A stretch of 64,000 nucleotides of DNA from Aeromonas veronii bv. veronii (GTDB lineage: Bacteria > Pseudomonadota > Gammaproteobacteria > Enterobacterales > Aeromonadaceae). The notes below the pieces were generated by a model that saw nothing but the letters and a program-made list of their open reading frames with translations, searched no databases and was not told the DNA's origin. The stretch covers positions 62,001 through 126,000 of the forward strand of contig NZ_CDDK01000043.1 in the NCBI RefSeq assembly GCF_000820225.1, given 5' to 3'. Shown piece after piece: positions 31,883 through 41,644 of this stretch (the first letter of the stretch is position 1; each line of letters starts with the position of its first letter). A program made the position numbers and the translations under genes.

Positions 31883-33790
31883 ATGAACTTGAACCGGGTT
31901 ACAAAGCAGCTAAGTGTATCACGACTCTTCGGCATCATACTCGCGGCAGTACTGCTCGCCGCCTGTGCGTCGGAGCCCAATCAACCGTCAGGGCAGTCAG
32001 GCATGCCCTCAGCGTTCTCCAATCTGACCAAGAATGCCCAGTGGTATCTTGAGCAGGTGGACCCGGCCAAGCCGGCCGAAGCCTTTACTTGGCAGATGCT
32101 GGCGGCACGCAGCTATCTGGCGCTGGGCCAGGCCAAACCGGCCTCGGCACTGTTCCAGCAATTGCAGAAGCAGGCCAAGGATCCCGTTCAGAAGGCGCAG
32201 TTGCAACTGCTGCAAGCCCATCTGTTGCTGGCGCAAGGCCACGCCAATCAGGCGCTGATCCTGCTGGAAGGCAAACCCGAGGTGGTGCTGGATGCCGATA
32301 CCCAAAAGGATTGGTATCGCCAGCGCGTCGTGCTGCAGCTCGACATCAACAACAAGTTTGGCGCAGCCAAGTCGTTGATTGCACTGGAGCCCTACCTCAA
32401 TCAGAGCGAGCAGGCGACCAACCATCAGCAAATCTGGTCGTTGCTCAAAAGCATGACCCCTTCCACCCTGCAAGCGCTGGAAGAGGCACCTGCCCCTGAT
32501 GTGACCACCGGCTGGTTGCGACTGGCGGCACTGGTCAACGAGTTTGGCGCCCAGCCGAACCTGCTGGCCCGCCAGCTGGCAGGCTGGAAGCGCGACTTCC
32601 CCAACCATCCGGCCCAGAAAGATATGCCGGCAGGATTGGGTGATCTCGCCGCAACTGCCAGCACCTCGGTGCAACAGATCGCTGTGCTGCTGCCCCTCTC
32701 CGGTAATCTGGAGCCGCAGGGCGCTGCCATCCGTAACGGTATGCTGATGTCTTATAAGGAAAATCAGGGGCAATTCACCCTGAACTTCTACGACACCCAG
32801 AGCAAGTCGACCGGCGATCTTTATAAGCAGGCGATTCAGGAAGGGGCAGACATGATCATCGGCCCGCTGCTGAAAGATCGGGTCGAGGAGCTGCTCAAGG
32901 CCAATCCGACCGTACCGGTACTGGCGCTCAACGAGCTGGACAAGCCGGTCGTCAACGACACCACCTACTACTTCTCCCTCTCTGCAGCCGCAGATGCCGC
33001 GCAGGCAGCCCAATACCTCTACACCCAGGGCTACCGCAAACCGCTGCTGATCGCCGCCCAGGGTCGGATCGGTTACAGCAGTATCAAGGCGTTCGAGCAG
33101 AGCTGGGCTACCCTGAGCCAGGATAAGCCGGTCGTTGCCACCTTCGGTGCCCGCAACGAAGTACAGGGGATGGTCAAGAATGCCCTGAGCGGCCGCTCTA
33201 CCGCCCGTGCTGGCGAGGTAGTGCAACTCTCTGATGCCGCACCGCGCAGCATCGATGCCGTTTATGTGGTGGCCAACAGCCTGGAAACCCGGATGATCAA
33301 GCCCTACGTGGATGTCTCGGTCAATCCGATGGGAAGCCTGCCCATCTATACCAGCTCCCGTGGCTACGACAGCGCAGCCACCGAGGTCGCCTCCGAGCTC
33401 AACGGCATGCATATCGCCGATATGCCGCTGCTGCTGGGTGGCTACGAGAAACAGCGCGAGCAGATCGCCCTACTCTGGCCGCAGACCCAGGGTGACCTGC
33501 TGCGTCTGTTTGCCATGGGCTACGATGCCGTCAGCCTGGCTGAGAACCTGCAGCAGATGCGCAAGGTGGGTGGCATGCAGCAGGCCGGCATGAGCGGTCA
33601 GCTGAGCGTGGATGCCCAGGGCAATATCGTGCGGATGCTGAGCTGGGGTACTTACCAGAACGGCAAACTGGTCGACGAGAACGCCGTTCAGCAACTGGAG
33701 GAGCCCTCCAATGAAGGAACTATGGAAACGGATGCGCCAGCAGTTGCCGAGCCTGTTCCCCTCACCAACGAGCAAGGGACAGCACTTTGA
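31883..33790 (+). CDS. lpoA: Outer-membrane activator of PBP1A, lipoprotein LpoA
   Basis: LpoA reaches through the peptidoglycan from the outer membrane to stimulate PBP1A. The 635-residue protein has a lipoprotein signal with the lipobox LLAAC (Cys near residue 27). An N-terminal TPR-like helical domain is rich in Ala, Gln and Leu. The C-terminal periplasmic-binding-protein-like (LppC) domain starts near IAVLLPLSGNLEPQG. The start at ATG 31883 gives a proper signal peptide. Its 3' end overlaps yraN by 80 bp. Confidence 0.95.
   Translation: MNLNRVTKQLSVSRLFGIILAAVLLAACASEPNQPSGQSGMPSAFSNLTKNAQWYLEQVDPAKPAEAFTWQMLAARSYLALGQAKPASALFQQLQKQAKDPVQKAQLQLLQAHLLLAQGHANQALILLEGKPEVVLDADTQKDWYRQRVVLQLDINNKFGAAKSLIALEPYLNQSEQATNHQQIWSLLKSMTPSTLQALEEAPAPDVTTGWLRLAALVNEFGAQPNLLARQLAGWKRDFPNHPAQKDMPAGLGDLAATASTSVQQIAVLLPLSGNLEPQGAAIRNGMLMSYKENQGQFTLNFYDTQSKSTGDLYKQAIQEGADMIIGPLLKDRVEELLKANPTVPVLALNELDKPVVNDTTYYFSLSAAADAAQAAQYLYTQGYRKPLLIAAQGRIGYSSIKAFEQSWATLSQDKPVVATFGARNEVQGMVKNALSGRSTARAGEVVQLSDAAPRSIDAVYVVANSLETRMIKPYVDVSVNPMGSLPIYTSSRGYDSAATEVASELNGMHIADMPLLLGGYEKQREQIALLWPQTQGDLLRLFAMGYDAVSLAENLQQMRKVGGMQQAGMSGQLSVDAQGNIVRMLSWGTYQNGKLVDENAVQQLEEPSNEGTMETDAPAVAEPVPLTNEQGTAL
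33696..33710 (+). promoter_or_regulatory. Hairpin sequestering the yraN ribosome-binding site
   Basis: TGGAGG at 33696-33701 is both the Shine-Dalgarno of yraN and one arm of a perfect 6-bp hairpin with CCTCCA (33705-33710), loop AGC. The ATG follows immediately. Ribosomes finishing lpoA pass through this site, so translation of yraN is likely coupled to lpoA. Confidence 0.5.
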
Positions 33791-34103
33791 ACAAGTCGCT
33801 GAACGCTGGTTGCAGGCTAGGGGCCTGCAACCGGTAGCTCGCAACTACCGCTGTCGTGGCGGTGAAATAGATCTCATCATGCACCAGGGCCAGACCCTGG
33901 TGTTTGTTGAGGTGCGCTACCGGGCCACCGGCAGCCATGGCGGGGCCGCCAGCTCGGTCACCCGCAGCAAACAGCACAAGATCATGCTGGCAGCGCGCCA
34001 CTATTTGAAGCAACATGCCATCAACGAGGCCAATCAGGCCTGCCGATTCGATGTGATTGCGTTCGAGGGCGACCAGCCAGCCTGGATCCAGAACGCATTT
34101 TAA
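33711..34103 (+). CDS. yraN: UPF0102 family protein YraN
   Basis: The 130-residue protein has the restriction-endonuclease-like UPF0102 fold, with E near GxxGE and the motif GEIDLIMHQGQTLVFVEVRYR (D, E and K/R-type nuclease residues). No function is firmly established; a role in DNA processing is often guessed. It overlaps the last 80 bp of lpoA in another frame and precedes diaA by 9 bp, the lpoA-yraN-diaA-dolP order of E. coli. Confidence 0.93.
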   Translation: MKELWKRMRQQLPSLFPSPTSKGQHFEQVAERWLQARGLQPVARNYRCRGGEIDLIMHQGQTLVFVEVRYRATGSHGGAASSVTRSKQHKIMLAARHYLKQHAINEANQACRFDVIAFEGDQPAWIQNAF

Positions 34104-34112
34104 GAGGACCCT

Positions 34113-34703
34113 ATGACTGACCGCATCAAAGAGAACTACACCGAAAGCATCCAGACCAAGATAGCCGCCGCCGAGGCGCTGCCGGATGCCATCCATACTG
34201 CAGCCCAGATGATCACCATCTGCCTGCTCAATGGCCACAAGGTGCTGGCATGCGGTAACGGTCCTTCTGCCGCACTGGCGCAACTGTTCATCTCCGAGCT
34301 GGTCAACTGCTACGAGACCCAGCGCCCCTCCCTGCCCGGCATGGCCCTGACCCCGGACATGGCGACCATCAGCGCCATCGCCACCGATCACGGTTTTGAA
34401 GAGGTCTACGCCAAGCAGATCCGCGCGCTGGGCCAGCCTGGCGACATTCTGGTGGTCATCACCACCTCCGGCCACAGCCGCAGCCTGATCAAGGCCGCCG
34501 AGGCTGCCCTCTCCCGCGACATGACCATAGTGGTGCTGAGCGGGGGTGACGGTGGCGAAATGGCAGGTCTGCTCGGCCCGAACGATGTGGAGATCCGTGT
34601 TCCCTCCGCCCGTCGCCCTCGCATTCTGGAAGTGAACCTGTTGACCCTGCACTGCCTGTGTGATCTCATCGACCAGACTCTTTTCCCGCAACAGGAAGAT
34701 TGA
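34113..34703 (+). CDS. diaA: DnaA initiator-associating protein DiaA
   Basis: DiaA is a tetrameric SIS-domain protein that helps DnaA assemble on oriC for timely initiation. The 196-residue protein resembles phosphoheptose isomerase GmhA ([13 protein letters not shown] and [12 protein letters not shown]). GmhA itself is the main alternative. The lpoA-yraN-diaA-dolP neighbourhood decides for DiaA. Confidence 0.9.
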   Translation: MTDRIKENYTESIQTKIAAAEALPDAIHTAAQMITICLLNGHKVLACGNGPSAALAQLFISELVNCYETQRPSLPGMALTPDMATISAIATDHGFEEVYAKQIRALGQPGDILVVITTSGHSRSLIKAAEAALSRDMTIVVLSGGDGGEMAGLLGPNDVEIRVPSARRPRILEVNLLTLHCLCDLIDQTLFPQQED

Positions 34704-34707
34704 AACC

Positions 34708-35286
34708 ATGAAAAAGCATACTATCCTGCTCGGTCTGCTGGTTAGCACCCTGCTGCTGCAAGGCTGCGCAGCTCTGGTTGTTGGCGGCGCCGCAGGGACT
34801 GCCAAGGCCTCTGGCGATCGCCGAACGCTGGGCGCGCAATGGGATGACCAGACCATCGAGTTGAAAGCGGCCAATCTGCTGGCCGACAACAAGCCGCTCA
34901 GCGCAGCCAGCAAGATCAGCGTCTACAGCAACAATGGCCGCGTCCTGCTGGTCGGACAGACACCTTCTGACGTTTACAAGATTGAGGCGGGCAAAATTGT
35001 CAGTCGCATCGAAGGGGTTCGCCACGTCTACAACGAATTGCGCATCGGCCAACCTGCCAGTTTCACCACTCGCAGCAATGACTCCTGGATCACCTCCAAG
35101 GTGAAAGCCGACATGTTCGGCACCAAGAACTTCGACAGCACCAAGGTCAAGGTGGTCACCGAGAACGGCGAGGTATTCCTGATTGGTCTGGTGACTCGCC
35201 AGGAGGGAGAGCAGGCAGTCAACATCGCCCGCCATGTCACCGGCGTGAAGCGCGTGATCAAGGCCTTCGAATTCGCCCAGAACTAA
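34708..35286 (+). CDS. dolP: BON-domain outer-membrane lipoprotein DolP
   Basis: DolP (YraP) is a division- and stress-linked outer-membrane lipoprotein needed for envelope integrity. The 192-residue protein has the lipobox LLLQGC (Cys near 20) and two BON domains (about 45-115 and 125-190) that bind anionic phospholipid in E. coli. I chose ATG 34708 because it gives the signal peptide MKKHTILLGLLVSTLLLQG. A strong terminator follows. Confidence 0.94.
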   Translation: MKKHTILLGLLVSTLLLQGCAALVVGGAAGTAKASGDRRTLGAQWDDQTIELKAANLLADNKPLSAASKISVYSNNGRVLLVGQTPSDVYKIEAGKIVSRIEGVRHVYNELRIGQPASFTTRSNDSWITSKVKADMFGTKNFDSTKVKVVTENGEVFLIGLVTRQEGEQAVNIARHVTGVKRVIKAFEFAQN

Positions 35287-35300
35287 GCTCGACCGCACAT

Positions 35301-35332
35301 AAAAAAACGCAGCCAATCGGCTGCGTTTTTTT
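35301..35332. terminator. Bidirectional terminator between dolP and sspB
   Basis: The arms at 35301-35314 and 35319-35332 form a perfect 14-bp stem with loop AATC, bounded by A-run and T-run. It serves the converging dolP and sspB transcripts and overlaps the sspB stop region. Confidence 0.9.
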
Positions 35333-35756
35333 ATTTGATCACCTTCAGGGTCGGACGACCGCTTGGACGCGGCGGTTCCGGCTCAGGCTCCACCGGCGCT
35401 TCAGCCTGCTCCAGCCAGATATCGTAACCCGGCTCGGGCGGGAACATGGTGCCCACGCCGTTCTCCCGGGCATGGATAGCCAGTACGGCTGCCATCGGGA
35501 TATAGACCTGCTGGGAGACCCCGCCAAAGCGGGCACTGAAGCTGATAGCCTCGTTATCCATGTGAAATTGCATCACGGCTCGGGGTGCGATATTCAGTAC
35601 AATTTGCCCGTCCTGAGCAAACTGCATCGGCACCATCACATGGGGAATGTTGACATTGACCACCAGATGAGGGGTCAGATCGTTGTCCAGCAACCAGTCA
35701 AAGAACGCCCGTAACAAGTACGGGCGGCTCGGTGTCATTGTCGGTTCCATGCTCAT
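35331..35756 (-). CDS. sspB: ClpXP adaptor SspB
   Basis: SspB delivers ssrA-tagged proteins and RseA fragments to ClpXP. The 141-residue protein has the N-terminal ssrA-binding fold ([22 protein letters not shown]), an acidic proline-rich linker and the C-terminal ClpX-binding motif RPTLKVIK, close to RPTLRVVK of E. coli. It overlaps sspA by 4 bp. RseA delivery links it functionally to the sigma-E protease DegS encoded nearby. Confidence 0.96.
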   Translation of the reverse strand: MSMEPTMTPSRPYLLRAFFDWLLDNDLTPHLVVNVNIPHVMVPMQFAQDGQIVLNIAPRAVMQFHMDNEAISFSARFGGVSQQVYIPMAAVLAIHARENGVGTMFPPEPGYDIWLEQAEAPVEPEPEPPRPSGRPTLKVIK

Positions 35757-36382
35757 ACGCCAGCACGGATCTCGCGTTCGGCTTCGGTCAGGGAAGCCTG
35801 GAAGGACTCACGCTCGAACAGACGAACCATGTAAGCCTTCAGCTCTTTGGCGCCACGACCGGTCAGGTCGATGCCAAGGCTCGGCAGACGCCACAGCAGC
35901 GGTGCCATGTAGCAATCCACCAGACCGAACTCTTCGCTCATGAAATAGGGCATTTCACCGAAGATCGGCGCGATGGCAAGCAGGTTGTCACGCAGTTCGT
36001 TGCGTGCCGCTTCAGCATCGGTACCGGCCATGATCTTGTCGGCCAGGGAGTACCAGTCCAGCTCGATGCGGTGCATCATCAGACGGCTGTTACCGCGGGC
36101 AACCGGGTAAACAGGCATCAGGGGCGGATGCGGGAAGCGCTCGTCCAGATACTCCATGATGATGCGCGAGGTGTAGAGTGCCAGCTCACGATCAACCAGG
36201 GTCGGTACAGAGTTGTACGGGTTCAGCTCGGCCAGCTCATCCGGCAGATTGGCTGGATCAACCTGGCAGATATCTACGCTAACACCCTTCTCCGCCAGGA
36301 CAATACGCACCTGATGGCTGAACATATCGTTGGCACCGGAAAACAGCGTCATTACCGAACGCTTATTGGCAGCTACAGCCAT
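35753..36382 (-). CDS. sspA: Stringent starvation protein A (RNA polymerase-associated)
   Basis: SspA is a glutathione-S-transferase-fold protein that binds RNA polymerase and affects stationary-phase and virulence gene expression. The 209-residue protein has the thioredoxin-like start [18 protein letters not shown] and the helical C-terminal domain, with the conserved [10 protein letters not shown] segment. It lies downstream of the pet genes with only 28 bp after a strong hairpin. Confidence 0.95.
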   Translation of the reverse strand: MAVAANKRSVMTLFSGANDMFSHQVRIVLAEKGVSVDICQVDPANLPDELAELNPYNSVPTLVDRELALYTSRIIMEYLDERFPHPPLMPVYPVARGNSRLMMHRIELDWYSLADKIMAGTDAEAARNELRDNLLAIAPIFGEMPYFMSEEFGLVDCYMAPLLWRLPSLGIDLTGRGAKELKAYMVRLFERESFQASLTEAEREIRAGV

Positions 36383-36410
36383 TGAACCCTCCCGTCATTA
36401 AAAAGCAGAA

Positions 36411-36443
36411 ACGGCAATGAAGCATCTTGGTCTTCATTGCCGT
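36411..36443 (-). terminator. Hairpin between petC and sspA
   Basis: A perfect 12-bp stem (arms 36411-36422 and 36432-36443, 9-nt loop) is followed on the minus strand by TTCTGCTTTTTAA. It is a plausible terminator of the petABC transcript, though the T-run is displaced. It stands directly upstream of the sspA start. Confidence 0.6.
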
Positions 36444-36469
36444 GCATTATATTACCCGTATCTGGTCGC

Positions 36470-37204
36470 TTAGTGAACGTCGCGCCAGAATTCCTTCTTC
36501 AACAGCACAGTGAAGATGAAGAAGATCACGATGAAACCAAGCACCCAGAAGCCCATGCGTTCACGCTCCTGTTGTACCGGTTCAGCCGAGTAGACCAAGA
36601 AGTTTACCAGATCCAGTACCGTCTGATCATACTCTTCGTCATCCATTTCACCATTACCGTCAGATTTGATGCTGACAACCTGTTGGGTTTCCACTCCGTC
36701 AACCGTGTGAGTAGCGAACTCTGCACGGGGGGTTCCCTGCAACGGCTCCAGCACATGGGGCATGCCCACGGACGGGAACACGGCGTTGTTCACCCCGAAC
36801 GGACGGGTCTCATCCACGTAGAAGGAACGCAGATAGGTGTAGATCCAGTCTGCACCGCGCACCCGGGCAACCAGAGTCAGATCGGGGGGCGGCGCACCAA
36901 ACCACTTGGCGGCATCCTTCTCTGACATGGCGCTCTTCATCAGGTCACCGACCTTTGCGCCGGTGAAAATCAGGTTCTCTTTCATCAAATCTTCGGGGAT
37001 CCCGAGATCTTCTGCAACCCGGTTATAACGCTGATACTGGGTAGAGTGGCATCCGGCGCAATAGTTCATGAAGGTGGCAGCGCCGCGTTGCAGCGATGCC
37101 TTATCACTCAGATCGTAATTGGCTTTGTCCAGATGAACAGCTCCGCCACTTGCAAATACCAGAGATGGCAGCAGGGTCAGCACTGCAAATATTATTCTTT
37201 TCAT
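36470..37204 (-). CDS. petC: Cytochrome c1 of the bc1 complex
   Basis: Cytochrome c1 passes electrons from the Rieske protein to soluble or membrane cytochromes c. The 244-residue protein has a signal peptide (about 1-19), the heme c site CAGCHS (C49, C52, H53) and a C-terminal membrane anchor (about 217-235). The axial methionine is likely in the SVGMPHVLEPLQG region. It overlaps petB by 4 bp. Confidence 0.96.
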   Translation of the reverse strand: MKRIIFAVLTLLPSLVFASGGAVHLDKANYDLSDKASLQRGAATFMNYCAGCHSTQYQRYNRVAEDLGIPEDLMKENLIFTGAKVGDLMKSAMSEKDAAKWFGAPPPDLTLVARVRGADWIYTYLRSFYVDETRPFGVNNAVFPSVGMPHVLEPLQGTPRAEFATHTVDGVETQQVVSIKSDGNGEMDDEEYDQTVLDLVNFLVYSAEPVQQERERMGFWVLGFIVIFFIFTVLLKKEFWRDVH

Positions 37205-38418
37205 TTAAATGTCACCCTCTCCGGCAGCGGCTTGGTGCTTTCATTCTTGCTATAGAAGAACAGCAGGACGAAGAACCCGAAATATCCCAGTGAACAGATC
37301 TGGGCAACCAGCGTCAACGTCGGCGTCGATGGCAGCACCCCCAACACCCCCAAGATGATGAAGCAGACCACAAACTGGGCAATGTTCAGCTTGTGCAGCA
37401 TGCTGCGATAACGCACTGAGCGCACCTTGCAGCGATCCAGCCACGGCAGCAGGAACAGTACCACGATGGAGAGACCCATCATGATGACGCCAAGCAGCTT
37501 GTCCGGCACCGCCCGCAAAATGGCGTAAAACGGCGTGAAGTACCACACAGGCGCAATGTGCTCCGGAGTTTTCAGACCGTTAGCCACTTCAAAGTTCGGT
37601 TTCTCGAGGAAGTAACCCCACATATCCGGCTTGAAGAAGATGATGGCGCAGAAGAAGAACAGGAAGCCAGCCACACCGATCATATCCTTGACGGTGAAGT
37701 AAGGGTGGAACGCCACCGCATCCAGCGGCCAGCCGTTCTCGTCCTTGTGCTTCTTGATGTCGATACCATCCGGGTTGTTGGAACCCACTTCGTGCAGCGC
37801 CAGAATGTGCATGGCAACCAGCATCACCAGCACCAGCGGCAACGCGATGACGTGCAACGCGAAGAAGCGGTTCAGGGTCGCACCGGAGATCACGTAGTCA
37901 CCGCGGATCCACAGGGTCAGATCGTCACCGATGACCGGAATGGCGCCAAACAGCGAGATGATGACCTGAGCACCCCAGAATGACATCTGGCCCCAGGGCA
38001 ACAAGTAGCCCATAAAGGCTTCTGCCATCAGCACCAGGAAGATCAGCATGCCGAAAATCCACAGCAGTTCACGAGGCTTCTGATAAGAGCCATAGATCAT
38101 GCCGCGGAACATGTGCATGTAGACCACGATGAAGAATGCAGACGCACCGGTTGAGTGCATGTAACGCAGCAGCCAGCCGTACTCCACATCGCGCATGATG
38201 TACTCCACGGAGGCAAACGCACCTTCCGCGGAGGGGTTGTAGTTCATGGTCAGCCAGATACCGGTGATGATCTGGTTGACCAGCACCAGCATGGCCAGCG
38301 AGCCGAAGAAGTACCAGAAGTTCAGGTTCTTCGGTGCCGGATACTTGGCCATGTGGTCGTTGTACATGGCCGTGAGCGGGAATCGATAATCGATCCAGCC
38401 CATCAGTTTACTCAACAT
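37201..38418 (-). CDS. petB: Cytochrome b of the bc1 complex
   Basis: Cytochrome b holds the two b hemes and the quinol oxidation and reduction sites. The 405-residue protein has eight or so membrane segments, paired heme-ligand histidines (in RYMHSTGASAFF and in FALHVIALPLVLVMLVAMH) and the Qo motif variant PVWYFTPFYAILRA. It follows petA by 2 bp. Confidence 0.96.
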   Translation of the reverse strand: MLSKLMGWIDYRFPLTAMYNDHMAKYPAPKNLNFWYFFGSLAMLVLVNQIITGIWLTMNYNPSAEGAFASVEYIMRDVEYGWLLRYMHSTGASAFFIVVYMHMFRGMIYGSYQKPRELLWIFGMLIFLVLMAEAFMGYLLPWGQMSFWGAQVIISLFGAIPVIGDDLTLWIRGDYVISGATLNRFFALHVIALPLVLVMLVAMHILALHEVGSNNPDGIDIKKHKDENGWPLDAVAFHPYFTVKDMIGVAGFLFFFCAIIFFKPDMWGYFLEKPNFEVANGLKTPEHIAPVWYFTPFYAILRAVPDKLLGVIMMGLSIVVLFLLPWLDRCKVRSVRYRSMLHKLNIAQFVVCFIILGVLGVLPSTPTLTLVAQICSLGYFGFFVLLFFYSKNESTKPLPERVTFK

Positions 38419-38420
38419 GG

Positions 38421-39011
38421 TCAGGCCTCCTTGCCATCGGCACCGACCTGGATGGTGGTGTCATTAATGAATTGATAGGGCGGAATGACCAGGTTCAGCG
38501 GTGCAGGCACCCCCTGGAACACACGGCCGGCCATGTCGAACTTGGAGCCATGACACGGGCAGAAGAAGCCGGACGTAACGCCCTGCACCTGCTCGCCAAA
38601 GCTATCAGGCAGATAGGAAGGTGAACACCCCAAGTGGGTGCAAATACCGACCGCGACAAAAATTTCGGGCTTGATCGATCTGTACCCGTTATGGGCATAG
38701 TCAGGCTGCTGCGGCTCTTCAGATGAGGGATCCCGCAGCTTGTCATCATGTGCAGCCAAGGCATCCAGCGTCTGTTTGGTGCGTTTCACCACCCAGACAG
38801 GCTTGCCTCGCCACTCGACACGGATGAGCTGACCCGGTTCCAACTTGCTGATATCGACTTCAACCGGCGCACCGGCTGCTTTGGCCTTGGCGCTCGGATT
38901 CCATGACTTTATAAACGGCACTGCGGTAAACGCAGCTCCTACCCCACCAACGGCAACCGTTGACCAGGTAAGAAATCTGCGGCGACCGGTATCAACTGGC
39001 GCATTGCTCAT
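38421..39011 (-). CDS. petA: Rieske iron-sulphur subunit of the bc1 complex
   Basis: The Rieske protein takes the first electron from quinol. The 196-residue protein has a twin-arginine signal anchor (RRRFLTW near residue 10) and the [2Fe-2S] motifs CTHLGC (C124, H126) and CPCHGS (C151, H154), with C129 and C153 placed for the disulphide. It is the first gene of petABC and follows a good promoter. Confidence 0.97.
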   Translation of the reverse strand: MSNAPVDTGRRRFLTWSTVAVGGVGAAFTAVPFIKSWNPSAKAKAAGAPVEVDISKLEPGQLIRVEWRGKPVWVVKRTKQTLDALAAHDDKLRDPSSEEPQQPDYAHNGYRSIKPEIFVAVGICTHLGCSPSYLPDSFGEQVQGVTSGFFCPCHGSKFDMAGRVFQGVPAPLNLVIPPYQFINDTTIQVGADGKEA

Positions 39012-39125
39012 CCAAAAACTCTCCCATGTGGACTCCGCACATTCTTATAGTGTCCCTGTTCCCCATTTTTCCCGTGACAACAGCGGCGGAAGCTGGATTT
39101 ACAATTGCCACAGAAAACAGGGGAA

Positions 39126-39154
39126 ATTTTAAAGAAAAGATAACAACTTGACAA
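39126..39154 (-). promoter_or_regulatory. petABC promoter
   Basis: On the minus strand TTGTCA (39149-39154), a 17-bp spacer and TAAAAT (39126-39131) each match the sigma-70 consensus at 5 of 6 positions. The petA ATG is 114 bp downstream. Confidence 0.65.
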
Positions 39155-39245
39155 GAAAGAGCGGTGAGCAATGAAAACAATAAAGAAACAATTTTTTGTC
39201 TTTTGTGACGCGTGGTTAGCATTGATGTCGGTAATATTACCAATA

Positions 39246-39275
39246 AAAAAAGCCTGGCAACCGCCAGGCTTTTTT
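39246..39275 (-). terminator. Terminator of rplM-rpsI
   Basis: A perfect stem with core AGCCTGGC (39251-39258) and GCCAGGCT (39263-39270), loop AACC, is flanked by A and T runs. It lies 31 bp past the rpsI stop and separates the ribosomal genes from pet. Confidence 0.9.
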
Positions 39276-39306
39276 GACACTCGAAAGAGTGAGTACCAAA
39301 AGCGAA

Positions 39307-39714
<408 letters not shown>

Positions 39715-40143
39715 TTAGATATCCAGTACTTGAGGTTGCTGAGCAGCATGAGCATGCTCGGCGCCTGCGTAAACTTTCAGTTTACGGAACATGGCACGGC
39801 CCAGAGGACCTTTCGGCAGCATGCCTTTGACGGCTGCTTCGATTACCATTTCCGGTTTACGCTGAATCAGCTTGTCGAAGCTGATTGACTTGATACCACC
39901 CGGGAAACCGGAGTGAGCGTGGTACATTTTGTCGGTAAATTTCTTACCGGTTACGTGTACCTTCTCAGCGTTTACAACGATGATGTAATCACCGGTGTCA
40001 ACGTGCGGAGTGTACTCAGCTTTGTGCTTACCACGCAGACGAGCAGCGATCTCGGTTGCGATACGACCCAGAGTTTTACCTTCTGCGTCCACAATGTACC
40101 AGTCACGTTTTACGGTTTCTGGCTTGGCAACGAAAGTTTTCAT
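39715..40143 (-). CDS. rplM: 50S ribosomal protein L13
   Basis: L13 is an early-assembly protein of the large subunit. The 142-residue protein starts [20 protein letters not shown] and has [16 protein letters not shown] and [20 protein letters not shown]. In E. coli L13 represses its own operon, so the 140-nt leader upstream may carry the target. Confidence 0.98.
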   Translation of the reverse strand: MKTFVAKPETVKRDWYIVDAEGKTLGRIATEIAARLRGKHKAEYTPHVDTGDYIIVVNAEKVHVTGKKFTDKMYHAHSGFPGGIKSISFDKLIQRKPEMVIEAAVKGMLPKGPLGRAMFRKLKVYAGAEHAHAAQQPQVLDI

Positions 40144-40291
40144 TAAGTTAAACCCAATTACCTGTTACAGACCCAATTGCTTATGGGGGCTCTCCCACAA
40201 ACAACAAACGATGGCCTACCTGTACCCCTTCGAATACAAGTAAAGCTTAAAGTGTTGCTGTCTTATCGACAGCTGTAACGTGGGCCGGGCG

Positions 40292-40320
40292 ATTATAAGT
40301 GAAGTTGCCTTAAATATCAC
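40292..40320 (-). promoter_or_regulatory. rplM-rpsI promoter
   Basis: On the minus strand GTGATA (40315-40320), 17 bp and a perfect TATAAT (40292-40297) precede a GC-rich discriminator (CGCCCGGCCC), typical of stringently controlled ribosomal promoters. The implied leader is about 140 nt. An 11-bp inverted repeat brackets the promoter (40282-40292 and 40354-40364). Confidence 0.65.
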
Positions 40321-40409
40321 CTGCTAATTTCACTGCCATGAAACCAGCAAATGTCGCCCGGCCCTACCTGCCGCAGATGCCCATCCGACTGGCAGGCGCG
40401 GTATTGTGA

Positions 40410-41504
40410 CTAAGGAAGGTGCACTCTGGCAAGGTATTCGTGCGATTGCATTTCCTGAAGCCGCGAAAGACAGCGTTTGAATTCGAAATTCAGCAGCCCT
40501 TCGCCGTAGAGTTCTGTCATGGGAACCGCCGCCGACATGATGAGTTTGACGTGCCGTTCGTAGAACTCATCAACCATGGCAATGAAGCGGCGAGCCGCGT
40601 CATCCGTGCCTGTGCCCATTGGTTGCACATTGGCCAGCAGAACGGTATGGAACAGCCTGGCCAGCTCGATATAGTCGTTCTGGGAGCGGGGAGTACAACA
40701 AAGTTGCTCAAATTCCATATAGAGCACCCCTTCCCCCACCCCGAGCGACGCCAGCTGACGATGATTGACCTCAAACGCCCCCTCGCAAGCCGTGTGCCCA
40801 CCGCTTAATTGCTGAAAATAGTGGTCAAGATTGGCTTTTGCCTGCAAATCCAGCGGGCAGTGATAAATCTCGGCTTGTTCCAGCGTACGCAGACGATAGT
40901 CGATACCGCCATCTACGTTAAGTACCTCGCAATGACGCTCGATTAGCTCGATAGCTGGCAGAAAACGGGCTCGCTGCAGCCCGTTGCGATAAAGATCCTG
41001 CGGCGGAATATTTGAAGTGGCGACCAGCACAACACCGTGACCAAACAGCTCCTGAAACAGCGTGCCCAGCAACATGGCATCGGTAATATCGGAGACGAAA
41101 AATTCATCGAAACAGATGATATCTGTCTCGCTGGCAAGCTTGCTGGCCACCAGCTTGAGGGGATCGGACTGCCCGCTCAGCCCCTGCAGTTCATCGTGAA
41201 TGCGGTGCATGAAGCGGTGGAAATGGCTGCGCATCTTGCGCGTCCCCGGCAGGCTGTCGAAAAAAGTATCCATCAGCCAGGTCTTGCCTCGGCCCACTCC
41301 GCCCCACATATAGATACCCAGGACGGGCTCCGGCGGCTTGGGCTTTTGCAGCCAACCCAGCAGCCCTCGAGATCTGGTCGGAGTCGGGCGCCGTAGCAAA
41401 TCCTGATACAGTCGCTCCAGCCTGCTAATGGCCATCCCCTGTGCGGGGTCGGCCACAAAGCCGGGGCGCAGCAGATCCTGCTGGTATTTTTGCTGCGGTG
41501 TCAT
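40410..41504 (-). CDS. zapE: Cell division AFG1-like ATPase ZapE
   Basis: ZapE is a P-loop ATPase that associates with the Z ring in late division in E. coli. The 364-residue protein has Walker A GGVGRGKTWLMD, Walker B IICFDEFFVSD and the sensor region ATSNIPP. I chose ATG 41504 (MTPQQKYQQDL), matching the family start; 21 further in-frame codons upstream are not expected. It is divergent from zapG. Confidence 0.94.
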   Translation of the reverse strand: MTPQQKYQQDLLRPGFVADPAQGMAISRLERLYQDLLRRPTPTRSRGLLGWLQKPKPPEPVLGIYMWGGVGRGKTWLMDTFFDSLPGTRKMRSHFHRFMHRIHDELQGLSGQSDPLKLVASKLASETDIICFDEFFVSDITDAMLLGTLFQELFGHGVVLVATSNIPPQDLYRNGLQRARFLPAIELIERHCEVLNVDGGIDYRLRTLEQAEIYHCPLDLQAKANLDHYFQQLSGGHTACEGAFEVNHRQLASLGVGEGVLYMEFEQLCCTPRSQNDYIELARLFHTVLLANVQPMGTGTDDAARRFIAMVDEFYERHVKLIMSAAVPMTELYGEGLLNFEFKRCLSRLQEMQSHEYLARVHLP

Positions 41505-41644
41505 CCTTGAGCGCCTCTCCAAGTCCCTGAATCGAGGACAAAATGGTATCACGGCCTCAGGACGCACGGTATAGTGCCATCAAGGCATGGCGGTTATAAC
41601 GACCGCATAAACCCACTCTGTTTTAGCTGTAACAAGGAGCATCT

